22,343 nt of DNA from an uncultured Collinsella sp. (GTDB lineage: Bacteria > Actinomycetota > Coriobacteriia > Coriobacteriales > Coriobacteriaceae). The stretch lies in NCBI GenBank assembly GCA_900541785.1, contig UQKY01000035.1:1-22343 (forward strand). The letters are read 5' to 3'. Positions 8,050-14,741 of the stretch are shown piece by piece. Each line of letters opens with the position of its first letter. Position 1 is the first letter of the stretch. A program made the translations under genes and the position numbers. The notes beneath the pieces are model-generated. The model saw only the letters and a program-made list of their open reading frames with translations. It was not told where the DNA came from and did not search any database.

Positions 8050-8235
8050 CGGAAACTCCATCCCATTTCGAGCGCAAATACTGGGACACGCTTTCCGGTT
8101 GAGGCACGTTGCGGAAAGTGCGACCCACAATAAAGCATAATTCCGTCCCACGGTTTCCCAAACAGGCCCCAAGCGGAAGCTGCATCCCACAATCCGCCTT
8201 CAAACCGGGACACACTTTCCGGTGGGTCAGACATC
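8050..8235. repeat. Three tandem 62-bp repeats, each with an internal dyad
   Basis: Three units start at 8050, 8112 and 8174 with an exact 62-bp period. Each opens with a degenerate CGGAAASYGCATCCCA block (8050-8065, 8112-8127, 8174-8189). About 31 bp later each unit carries the same motif in inverted orientation (8082-8097 and 8206-8221 clear; 8144-8159 decayed, about 10 of 16 positions). The array therefore alternates plus and minus half-sites every 30-32 bp and could form three imperfect hairpins. No convincing gene is present here. The units resemble REP-type or small palindromic elements; whether they occur elsewhere in the genome cannot be seen. Bases 8236-8382 show at most a decayed fourth unit. 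Confidence 0.6.
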
Positions 8236-8382
8236 AGACCGCAGCCAACATTTCGGTCCCAAAGTGACCATATCTGCATCGTTTGACCCTCCAGCAACGG
8301 CACTCATCCATTCAGTTTTTCAGCGCCAGCTCGTAGCCAAGCCGCCGTCCACCCCAGATACCCTGATTGCTACGTGGCGGTA

Positions 8383-8513
8383 GAAGGCCGTACGGGCTAA
8401 CCCCTGAAAACACTCCGCAGACGAGAAACGCCCCCGTTCGTAGCTCCGAAGGAGCAGAACGGGGGCGTTTCATTGGTCGAGGACGTTTTCAGGGGTTAGC
8501 CCGTGCGGCCTTC
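8383..8513. repeat. Nested inverted repeat downstream of pta
   Basis: Outer arms of 29 bases (8383-8411 and 8485-8513) are complementary except at one position, separated by 73 bases. Inside lies a perfect 15-bp hairpin (8425-8439 with 8457-8471), itself enclosing a CTCC-GAA-GGAG stem. The right outer arm ends 15 bases from the pta stop codon. No target-site duplication was evident. Confidence 0.8.
8425..8471 (-). terminator. Terminator hairpin for pta
   Basis: GAAACGCCCCCGTTC pairs with GAACGGGGGCGTTTC in a perfect 15-bp stem, with a second small CTCC/GGAG stem in the loop. Read on the minus strand it follows pta by about 58 bases and ends in TTTC. It is nearly symmetric and could stop transcription from either side, between the converging ackA and pta units. 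Confidence 0.7.
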
Positions 8514-8528
8514 GGGCGAGTGCATCCG

Positions 8529-9509
8529 CTACTCAGCCATCTGAGCCTGGACGGCGGTGATGGCCACGACACCCACGATGTCGTCGGCAGAGCAGCCGCG
8601 CGACAGGTCGTTGACCGGCTTGGCGATGCCCTGCAGGATGGGGCCGTAGGCGTCAGCGCCAGCGAAGCGCTGGACCAGCTTGTAGCCGATGTTGCCGGCC
8701 TCGAGGTCGGGGAACACGAGCACGTTGGCCTTACCGGCGACGGAGGAGCCGGGAGCCTTGAGCTGGGCGACGGTGGGGACGATAGCGGCATCGAGCTGCA
8801 GGTCGCCGTCGATGGCGAGCTCGGGAGCCTTCTCCTTGCAGAACTTCACAGCCTCCTGGACCTTCTTGGCGACCTCGCCACCGGCGGAGCCCATGGTGGA
8901 GTAGGAGAGCATGGCCACGTGCGGCTCAACGTTGCCCATGAAGGTGGACCAAGAGTGAGCGGAGGCGATGGCGATCTCGGAGAGCTCGTCAGAAGACGGA
9001 TTAATGTTGAGGCCGCAGTCGGCGAAGATCAGCGTGCCGTCGGTACCGAACTGCGGGGTGTCGGTGCACATCACGAAGAAGGCCGAGACCAGCTTGGTGC
9101 CCGGGGCGGTCTTGAGGATCTGCAGCGCGGGGCGCAGGGTGTCGGCGGTGGAGTGGCAGGCGCCGGAGACCAGGCCGTCGGCGTCGCCCATCTTGACCAT
9201 CATGGTGCCAAAGTAGGTGGCGTCCATCACCTGGGCGCGAGCCTGCTCGATGGTAACGCCCTTCTTGGCGCGGAGCTCGGCAAACTTCTGCGCGTACTCC
9301 TCGTGCTTCTCGGCGTTGCGCGGGTCGATGACGGTGGCGCCGGGAACATCGATCTCGTCGGGGTTGCCCAGGATGACGAGCTTTGCCAGGCCCTCCTCGA
9401 TGATTTTGTTTGCCGCGACGATGGTACGCGGATCCTCGCCCTCGGGCAGGACGATCGTCTTAAGGTCGGCCTTGGCGGCAGACTTCATACGGTTAAGGAA
9501 ATCGCTCAT
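8529..9509 (-). CDS. pta: Phosphate acetyltransferase
   Basis: A 326-residue short-form phosphotransacetylase (acetyl-CoA + phosphate to acetyl phosphate + CoA). Family segments seen are IVLPEGEDPRTI near the N-terminus, KMGDADGLVSGACHSTADTLRPALQIL in the middle, MLSYSTMGSAGG, and DLEAGNIGYKLVQRFAGADAYGPILQG near the end, all typical of the PTA/PTB fold; no regulatory N-terminal DRTGG domain is present. The ATG at 9509 follows AAGGAG with a five-base spacer. It is transcribed toward the two acetate kinases rather than in an operon with them, and is divergent from glf. Together with AckA it makes ATP and acetate in the cytoplasm. Confidence 0.96.
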   Translation of the reverse strand: MSDFLNRMKSAAKADLKTIVLPEGEDPRTIVAANKIIEEGLAKLVILGNPDEIDVPGATVIDPRNAEKHEEYAQKFAELRAKKGVTIEQARAQVMDATYFGTMMVKMGDADGLVSGACHSTADTLRPALQILKTAPGTKLVSAFFVMCTDTPQFGTDGTLIFADCGLNINPSSDELSEIAIASAHSWSTFMGNVEPHVAMLSYSTMGSAGGEVAKKVQEAVKFCKEKAPELAIDGDLQLDAAIVPTVAQLKAPGSSVAGKANVLVFPDLEAGNIGYKLVQRFAGADAYGPILQGIAKPVNDLSRGCSADDIVGVVAITAVQAQMAE

Positions 9510-9561
9510 GTTACTCCTTACAAGCGTTTAACTAAGCTCCAGGCGCCCGGCTGTTCACGAA

Positions 9562-9584
9562 TAAACCCGCTGCTAGCGGGTTTA
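9562..9584. promoter_or_regulatory. Hairpin in the pta upstream leader
   Basis: TAAACCCGCT (9562-9571) and AGCGGGTTTA (9575-9584) form a perfect 10-bp stem with a three-base loop. On the minus strand it lies between a possible -10 box and the pta ribosome site and is followed by TTTATT, so it could act as an attenuator; it could also be a terminator for a plus-strand transcript. Position alone does not decide. Confidence 0.45.
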
Positions 9585-9636
9585 CCTTTCAATAATGTAC
9601 GCCGCGGTGCTTGAGCTTTCCTTGTGTGGCAAGCTC

Positions 9637-9662
9637 ATTATAGGACGCATTAGCGCTATAAT
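9637..9662. promoter_or_regulatory. Divergent -10 boxes for pta and glf
   Basis: ATTATA at 9637-9642 reads TATAAT on the minus strand toward pta, and TATAAT at 9657-9662 reads toward glf. The two boxes face away from each other with 14 bases between, in a locally AT-rich spot of the 231-base intergenic gap. Neither has a good -35 hexamer, so these are candidates, possibly needing an activator. Confidence 0.4.
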
Positions 9663-9678
9663 CGCTCTGATAAATATG

Positions 9679-9726
9679 TCTCGAAGAATGTTCGAGAAAA
9701 GCCCAGCTAACGAGCACGTGGCTTTT
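9679..9726 (+). promoter_or_regulatory. Two hairpins in the glf leader
   Basis: TCTCGAA (9679-9685) pairs with TTCGAGA (9691-9697) around a five-base loop. Directly after it AAAAGCC (9697-9703) can pair with GGCTTTT (9720-9726), whose 3' arm ends in four Ts just before the AAGGAG ribosome site. The second hairpin resembles a weak intrinsic terminator in the leader. A regulatory role is inference. Confidence 0.35.
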
Positions 9727-9740
9727 GACAAGGAGTATCG

Positions 9741-10943
9741 ATGCAGATTACCTCAGGCCTGCCTGAAGGCTTTAATGCCGGTGCGTACGACATGATCGTT
9801 GTCGGCGCCGGTTATGCCGGTGCCGTTTGCGCCCGCCGTCTTGCCGAAACCATCGGCTATCGTGTTGCCGTTTTGGAGCGCCGTAGCCACATTGCGGGCA
9901 ATGCCTTCGACTGCACTGACGAGGCGGGAATCCTGGTCCACGAGTATGGTCCGCACATCTACCATACCTTTAACGAGCGCGTCCACAATTTCCTGTCGCG
10001 CTTTACCAAGTGGACGGACTACCAGCACAAGGTGCTCGCCAACATCAACGGTACCCTAATGCCCGTGCCCTTTAACCATGCGAGCCTTAAGCTTGCCTTT
10101 GGCGATGAGCGCGGCGAGGAACTGTACCAAAAGCTCGTGGAGACCTTTGGCAAGGACGTCAAGGTGCCCATTATGGAGCTGCGCAAGAAGAACGACCCGG
10201 ATCTTGCCGAGGTCGCCGATTATGTCTATGAGAACGTCTTTTTGCATTACACCATGAAGCAGTGGGGCCAGACGCCCGACCAGATCGACCCCTCGATCAC
10301 CGGCCGCGTCCCCGTCTTTGTGGGCGATGACGATCGCTACTTCCCGCAGGCTCCTTTCCAGGGCATGCCGCAGGACGGCTATACCGCGCTGTTCGAGCAT
10401 ATGCTCGATCACGATTTGATCGACGTATTCTGTGACGTGGACGCCCGTGACCTCTTTGAAATCGACGAGACTACCGTCAAGATCGACGGCAAGGTCTATG
10501 GTGGCGAGATCGTCTACACCGGTCCACTCGACGAGCTGTTCAACCTCGACCTGGGCGCGCTGCCGTACCGCACGCTCGATATGAAGTTCGAGACGCTCGA
10601 TATGGATCAGTTCCAGCCCGTGGGCACCGTCAACTACACCACGAGCGAGGACTACACGCGTATCACCGAGTTCAAGAACATGACCGGTCAGGTCCTGCCC
10701 GGCAAGACCACCATCATGAAGGAGTACTCCAAAGCCTATACACCCGGCTCGGGCGAGACGCCGTACTACGCCATTCTTGAGCCCGAGAACCGTGAGCTCT
10801 ACGAGCGCTATCTTGAGCGTGTCCAGAACCTGACGAACTTCCACCCGGTGGGTCGTCTGGCCGAGTATCGTTACTACGATATGGACGCCGTGACCAATTC
10901 CGCCCTCGATCTTTCGGATGAGATTATCGCCTGCCATGCATAA
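9741..10943 (+). CDS. glf: UDP-galactopyranose mutase
   Basis: A 400-residue flavoenzyme that converts UDP-galactopyranose to UDP-galactofuranose for cell-surface glycans. The FAD-binding G-x-G-x-x-G is VGAGYAG at residues 21-27, followed by the AVLERRSHIAGNAF segment at 43-56. HEYGPHIYHTF, MPVPFN, YEN-x-F-x-HYTMKQWG and SITGRVPVFVGDDDRYFPQAP-type segments are all typical of bacterial Glf, as is the late YYAILEPEN stretch. Length fits the family (about 370-400). AAGGAG lies five bases before the ATG. It overlaps the next glycosyltransferase start by eight bases, so the two are translationally coupled and likely work on a galactofuranose-containing polymer, which is inference from context. Confidence 0.95.
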   Translation: MQITSGLPEGFNAGAYDMIVVGAGYAGAVCARRLAETIGYRVAVLERRSHIAGNAFDCTDEAGILVHEYGPHIYHTFNERVHNFLSRFTKWTDYQHKVLANINGTLMPVPFNHASLKLAFGDERGEELYQKLVETFGKDVKVPIMELRKKNDPDLAEVADYVYENVFLHYTMKQWGQTPDQIDPSITGRVPVFVGDDDRYFPQAPFQGMPQDGYTALFEHMLDHDLIDVFCDVDARDLFEIDETTVKIDGKVYGGEIVYTGPLDELFNLDLGALPYRTLDMKFETLDMDQFQPVGTVNYTTSEDYTRITEFKNMTGQVLPGKTTIMKEYSKAYTPGSGETPYYAILEPENRELYERYLERVQNLTNFHPVGRLAEYRYYDMDAVTNSALDLSDEIIACHA

Positions 10944-11967
10944 AGTCATAACATTCGGTATTCCCTCGTATAACGCCGCCAAGGACATGGACCATTGCAT
11001 CACCTCCATCTTGGAGGGGAGCAATTACGCTACCGATATCGAGATTATCGTGGTGGACGACGGATCCAAGGACGAGACGGCCGCCAAGGCCGACGAGTGG
11101 GAGGCCCGTTATCCTGGAATCATCCGCGCGGTGCACCAGGAGAATGGCGGCCACGGCATCGCCGTTCTTTCGGGCCTGCGCGAGGCGCAGGGCACCTACT
11201 ACAAGGTTGTCGACTCGGACGACTGGCTCGACGGTGCGGCGCTTTCGACCATGCTGTCGATTCTGCGTGGCTTTGAGGAGCGCGACCAGCGCGTCGACCT
11301 GTTTATCTCGAACTACGTGTACGAGAAGGTTTACGAGGGCACGCATACCGCTATTGGCTACAAGTTTGCCCTGCCGCGCAAAAAGATTTTCTCTTGGGAC
11401 CAGATCGGGCACTTCCGTCCCGATCAGAACCTGCTTATGCATAGCCTGTGCTATCGCACCGATGTGCTGCGCGAGTCCAATCTACCTATGCCGGCACACA
11501 CGTTCTACGTGGATAATATCTACGCATACGTGCCGCTGCCGCGCTGCAAGACCATGTACTACGCCGACATCGACCTCTATCGCTACTTTATCGGTCGCGA
11601 GGGCCAGAGCGTCAATGAGGCCACGATGGTCAAGCGCCTGGGTCAGCAGTTCCGCGTAACGCGCATCATGATGGAATCGTTCCACCTGTACCAGGACGTC
11701 GAGTCCTCGCGTCTGCGTTCGTACATGATGGGCTACTTCACCATGATGATGGCGATTTGCTCGGTGCTCACCAAGCTTTCCGAGGAAGATTGTGCCGATG
11801 AGCGCCTGAAGACGCTGTGGAAGGACCTGAAGGAGTACGACGAGCGCATGTATCGTCGCGCTCGCTACGGCGTGGTTGGATTCTTCACCAACCTGCGTGG
11901 ACGGGCCGGAGACAAAACCACACTCGGCCTATACCATCTTGCCTCAAAGATCTTCAAATTCAACTAA
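10936..11967 (+). CDS. Family 2 glycosyltransferase
   Basis: A 343-residue GT-A fold glycosyltransferase. The start is taken at ATG 10936 (MHKVITFGIPSYNAA), inside the end of glf; an alternative start at 10918 would add six residues. Family motifs are VVDDGSKDET at 39-48, the ENGGHGIAVLSGL stretch at 69-81 and the metal-binding VDSDDWLDG at 92-100. The second half (FYVDNIYAYVPLP, YYADIDLYRYFIGREGQSV) is like GT2 enzymes that build capsule or wall polysaccharides. No membrane span is evident. Coupling to glf suggests it transfers a sugar in a galactofuranose polymer pathway, but donor and acceptor cannot be read from sequence. The last codons (ASKIFKFN) form one arm of a long inverted repeat. 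Confidence 0.88.
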   Translation: MHKVITFGIPSYNAAKDMDHCITSILEGSNYATDIEIIVVDDGSKDETAAKADEWEARYPGIIRAVHQENGGHGIAVLSGLREAQGTYYKVVDSDDWLDGAALSTMLSILRGFEERDQRVDLFISNYVYEKVYEGTHTAIGYKFALPRKKIFSWDQIGHFRPDQNLLMHSLCYRTDVLRESNLPMPAHTFYVDNIYAYVPLPRCKTMYYADIDLYRYFIGREGQSVNEATMVKRLGQQFRVTRIMMESFHLYQDVESSRLRSYMMGYFTMMMAICSVLTKLSEEDCADERLKTLWKDLKEYDERMYRRARYGVVGFFTNLRGRAGDKTTLGLYHLASKIFKFN

Positions 11968-12155
11968 CTGCTGAGTAATCGCTGCTGATAGGTTGACTGG
12001 GCCCCTTGGCCTTTAGTTTGCTACTGCGAACAGTCCTGCTCGCACGGAAAGCACATTAAGTGCTTTCCGGCTCGTGCGGAACTTGTATCAAACTAAAGGC
12101 CAAGGGGCCTCTGCTATAAATCGATTGTCAGATAGGTGAATTTGAAGATCTTCGA
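11944..12155. repeat. Two-tier inverted repeat after the glycosyltransferase gene
   Basis: Outer arms 11944-11970 and 12129-12155 match at 24 of 27 positions; the left arm covers the last codons and stop of the glycosyltransferase gene. A second pair of arms, 12000-12020 and 12089-12109, is complementary over all 21 bases. Innermost, CGGAAAGCAC (12045-12054) pairs with GTGCTTTCCG (12060-12069) around ATTAA. The transcript could fold into a very long 3' structure. There is no U-tract, so it is not a standard terminator. Confidence 0.8.
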
Positions 12156-12242
12156 CGCGCGGTACACAGGGGCCTGGGCTGAAAAGATCTTAGTTGGTAG
12201 TCGGTCGGGGACGGGCGGGCATTACGTTTGTCGCGAGTTCCG

Positions 12243-12283
12243 CATGCAAAGAAGGCCACTTAATGTGGCCTTCGTCTTGCATG
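12243..12283. terminator. Hairpin between converging transcription units
   Basis: GAAGGCCAC (12251-12259) pairs with GTGGCCTTC around TTAAT, and CATGCAA (12243-12249) pairs with TTGCATG (12277-12283) beyond a small internal loop. It lies between the plus-strand glycosyltransferase and the minus-strand peptidase and may terminate either, although no clear U-tract follows. The rest of the 371-base gap holds the two-tier inverted repeat and no recognisable gene. Confidence 0.55.
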
Positions 12284-12338
12284 GGACTGTAGAGCAGCAA
12301 ACATAACCAAGACCCACCGGGCAACCGGTCGAGTAAGG

Positions 12339-13340
12339 TTACTTCGCGGCACCCGGGATTCCGTGGGAGGTTTTGGCGGTTTTGGCTCCGTTTACGATGG
12401 CGGTTTGCAAAGCCCTTACGGCGAGCATGCCCAACAGGTCCAAGGGAACGGCGGCGCTTGTCTGAGCGTCTAGTTTGCCGCTGGCGAGGGTGTAGATGGT
12501 GTCACCGTCGTTCGTGGTGTGCGTGGGGCGGATGGCGTGCGCATAGGCGTCTGCTGCCATCTGGGAGACCTTGGTGGCCTGCGCTTTAGTGAGCTCCACG
12601 TTGGTGACGATGCAGCTGATGGTGGTGTTGGTGCGGTCGAGCGGCATCTGCATGGATCCGGCGGCGGCAAAGGCGGCGAGCTCCATGTCGACGATCTGGT
12701 CGCTATCTGCTGCAGCGCGCATGCCAGCGACCCATTCACCGGTGAAGGGGTCGACGACATTGCCGCAGGCGTTGACCGAGACCACGGCACCAACCTTTAC
12801 GGGGCCGAGCGCCACGGCGGCAGCGCCAAGGCCAGCCTTCATGCAGGTGGCGGGGCCCATGAGCTTGCCCACGGTGGCTCCGGTGCCAGCACCTACATTG
12901 CCCTGCTCGAGCGTGGTGGGGGTGTTGTCGAGCGCCTCGCGCACGGCGGAGATGCCAGCCTCAATGTCGGGGCGTACGGTGGGGTCGCCAAAGGCGAGGT
13001 CGAAGATGCAGCTAGAGCAAACGATGGGCACCTGCGTGGGACCGACGGGAAGGCCGATGCCGCGGCTCTCGAGCTCGCGGGCGACGCCGCTTGCGGCCTC
13101 CAGACCAAAGGCCGATCCACCCGAAAGGCAGACGGCGTGGACCTTGTCCACGGTGTTCTCGGGACGCAGCAGGTCGGTCTCGCGCGATGCCGGTGCACCG
13201 CCGCGAACGTCAACACCGCCGGTGGCGCCCTCGGGTGCCACGATTACGGTGCAACCGGTGCCGGCCTCCTCGTCCGTATAGTTGCCAAAGCAAAAGCCAT
13301 CGACATCGCAAACGTCAATGGCCTCAAGCAGTGTATCCAT
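12339..13340 (-). CDS. P1 family peptidase (DmpA/NylC-like Ntn hydrolase)
   Basis: A 333-residue protein of the P1 family, which includes DmpA aminopeptidases and NylC nylon-oligomer hydrolases; these mature by self-cleavage before a Ser or Thr that becomes the nucleophile. Seen are the early GCTVIVAPEGATGGVDVRGG region (29-48), HAVCLSGGSAFGLEAASGV (68-86), GNVGAGTGATVGKL (148-160) and DRTNTTISCIVTNVEL (235-250). By comparison with NylC (Asn266/Thr267) the likely cleavage is at Asn238-Thr239. The ATG at 13340 follows AGGAG. A small hairpin (13364-13380) lies in its leader. Natural substrate is unknown; D-amino acid or beta-peptide hydrolysis are possibilities. It lies downstream of maf but is separated by a hairpin. 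Confidence 0.88.
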   Translation of the reverse strand: MDTLLEAIDVCDVDGFCFGNYTDEEAGTGCTVIVAPEGATGGVDVRGGAPASRETDLLRPENTVDKVHAVCLSGGSAFGLEAASGVARELESRGIGLPVGPTQVPIVCSSCIFDLAFGDPTVRPDIEAGISAVREALDNTPTTLEQGNVGAGTGATVGKLMGPATCMKAGLGAAAVALGPVKVGAVVSVNACGNVVDPFTGEWVAGMRAAADSDQIVDMELAAFAAAGSMQMPLDRTNTTISCIVTNVELTKAQATKVSQMAADAYAHAIRPTHTTNDGDTIYTLASGKLDAQTSAAVPLDLLGMLAVRALQTAIVNGAKTAKTSHGIPGAAK

Positions 13341-13410
13341 GTTTTACTCCTATCGGTTTTCCGCCGGGCCTTATGCCCGGTCGGGATCCGTACGGTACGC
13401 CGAAATTGTA

Positions 13411-13433
13411 GGCGCTGGGGGATACCCAGCGCC
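13411..13433 (-). terminator. Terminator-like hairpin after maf
   Basis: GGCGCTGGG (13411-13419) pairs with CCCAGCGCC (13425-13433) around a five-base loop, eight bases past the maf stop codon on the minus strand. It is followed there by TACAATTT, a modest U-rich tail. It probably separates the DJ-1/maf pair from the P1 peptidase gene. Confidence 0.65.
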
Positions 13434-13441
13434 AGATGCAA

Positions 13442-14023
13442 TTACGATAGTTTTTGAATCGCACGCGCGACGCGAGCGATGGGCAGGCCCACCACGTTGT
13501 AGAAGTCGCCCGAAATATCATGCACGAGCATGCGCCCGCCGACGCCCTGGATGCCGTAGGCGCCTGCCTTGTCCATGGGCTCGCCCGAGGCGACGTAGCG
13601 CTCAATCTGCTCGTCGGTGAGCTCGTAGAACGTCACGTCGGTCACATCGACAAACGACAGGCTCTCGGCGGCGTGCGGGGCTGTTACGTCTCCGGCTCTA
13701 ACGATGCAGACGCCGGTTGCGACCTGGTGCGTGCGCCCCGAGAGCTCGTGGAGCATGGTGCGGGCTTCGTCCTCGTTTGCCGGCTTACCCAAAATCTTGC
13801 CATCGAAGGTGACGATGGTGTCGGCCGCGATGGTCAACTCATTGGGCTCGGCGTGCTCGGCGGCAACGGCGGCAGCCTTAGCGCGAGCTAAGCGCTCGAC
13901 AAGCGTAAGCGGGGTTTCGTCATCAAAAGGAGTCTCGTCGATGTCAGCGGGAATGACGCGGATGTCGTAGCCCGCTTCGCGCATCAACTCGATGCGGCGC
14001 GGTGATTGCGAAGCCAAAATCAT
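13442..14023 (-). CDS. maf: Maf family nucleoside triphosphate pyrophosphatase
   Basis: A 193-residue Maf/YhdE-type protein, which hydrolyses non-canonical or excess NTPs (dTTP, UTP or modified bases) to the monophosphate. The phosphate-binding SQSPRR is at residues 5-10 directly after the start (MILASQSPRR), AADTIV near 66-71 supplies the catalytic Asp, and DKAGAYGIQG near 150-159 is the usual late motif. The start codon overlaps the stop of the upstream DJ-1-like gene in an ATGA, so the two genes are translationally coupled. Length is typical. Which nucleotide it prefers cannot be decided here. Confidence 0.93.
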   Translation of the reverse strand: MILASQSPRRIELMREAGYDIRVIPADIDETPFDDETPLTLVERLARAKAAAVAAEHAEPNELTIAADTIVTFDGKILGKPANEDEARTMLHELSGRTHQVATGVCIVRAGDVTAPHAAESLSFVDVTDVTFYELTDEQIERYVASGEPMDKAGAYGIQGVGGRMLVHDISGDFYNVVGLPIARVARAIQKLS

Positions 14024-14562
14024 AGCTGAATGCCCTCGGCAACCTTCTCGACAGCCTTGTCGCCGGCGAGCGTACGCAGCAGCTCAAGCGCAAAGGGGAG
14101 CGACTGGGCCATGCCGCTGGCGGTGATGATGTTGCCGTCGTGCGTGACCTTGTCGCCGGTATAGGCGCCCTCGGGGAAACTCTTCTCAAAGCCGGGGAAG
14201 CACGTGGCGTGGCGTCCCTCGAGCAGGTCAAGCTCGCCCAGGATAAACGGGGCGGCGCAGATGGCGGCAACATGCTTGGTCGCGGCGAACTCGCAGACTA
14301 CGTCACAGACGCGCTGGTCGGCGCGCAGGTTGGTGGCGCCGGGCAGACCGCCGGGCAGCACGACGCAGTCATACTCGTCAAAGTTGATCTCGTCAAAGAG
14401 CGCGTCGCAGGTTACGGGAATCTGCAGCGAGCTTACGACCTCGCGCGTGGGCATGATCGAGACGAGCGTGGCGCGCACACCGCCGCGACGCATGACATCG
14501 ACCATGGTCAGGCATTCAATCGTTTCAAAGCCATCGGCGGCAAGAACGGCAACGCTGGGCAT
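14020..14562 (-). CDS. DJ-1/PfpI family protein
   Basis: A 180-residue DJ-1/PfpI superfamily protein when started at ATG 14562, chosen because AAAGGAA precedes it and the sequence MPSVAVLAADGFETIE then matches the normal first strand; upstream in-frame codons would add 22 residues of basic, non-family sequence. The nucleophile-elbow cysteine is C102 in AAICAAP, with E16 in FETIE as the probable partner acid. LPGGLPGATNL (69-79) and GFEKSFPEGAYTGDKVTHDGNIITASG are typical of the DJ-1 subgroup (YajL/ThiJ-like). Members act as protein/nucleotide deglycases or redox chaperones, but activities are debated. It is the first gene of a pair with maf. Confidence 0.9.
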   Translation of the reverse strand: MPSVAVLAADGFETIECLTMVDVMRRGGVRATLVSIMPTREVVSSLQIPVTCDALFDEINFDEYDCVVLPGGLPGATNLRADQRVCDVVCEFAATKHVAAICAAPFILGELDLLEGRHATCFPGFEKSFPEGAYTGDKVTHDGNIITASGMAQSLPFALELLRTLAGDKAVEKVAEGIQL

Positions 14563-14647
14563 AAGGGTTCCTTTCAAAAAGCGGCATACAATTAGCCGTC
14601 TTATACCCCGAAGACATACGCTTGCCACGCTCGATTTCCCAATGTTT

Positions 14648-14706
14648 AAAAAGGGACGGGGCTTAAATAATCATTCGGTACAAATTGATTATTTAATCCC
14701 CGTCCC
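14648..14706 (-). terminator. Long terminator hairpin after the rRNA methyltransferase gene
   Basis: Arms 14653-14673 and 14686-14706 pair at 20 of 21 positions around a 12-base loop. The outer part is GC-rich (GGGACGGGG with CCCCGTCCC) and the inner part AT-rich (TTAAATAATCA with TGATTATTTAA). On the minus strand the stem is followed by five Us (14652-14648), so it should stop transcription from the methyltransferase gene before the DJ-1/maf unit. The composite arm could also be a dispersed repeat. Confidence 0.82.
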
Positions 14707-14741
14707 AGAAAAATCATCGGGCGTGGTCTTGGGCAAACAGT

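Noticed and set aside
5439..8215. Long minus-strand frames of 399 and 462 codons opposite the two ackA genes
   Set aside because: Shadows of conserved acetate kinase genes; no start signals or motifs, and the second one runs through a terminator and the repeat array.
8050..8235. CRISPR array
   Set aside because: The units are contiguous and diverged, with no constant repeat separated by unique spacers, and no cas genes are nearby.
7911..8303. A 130-codon minus-strand frame through the 62-bp repeats
   Set aside because: The translation simply reflects the repeat units and extends into ackA; no ribosome site.
8383..8513. Insertion sequence with terminal inverted repeats
   Set aside because: Only 131 bp, no transposase and no clear target duplication, so it is recorded as a nested inverted repeat instead.
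8367..9614. A 415-codon plus-strand frame opposite pta
   Set aside because: It overlaps the nested inverted repeat and the whole of pta, with reverse-frame composition and no family features.
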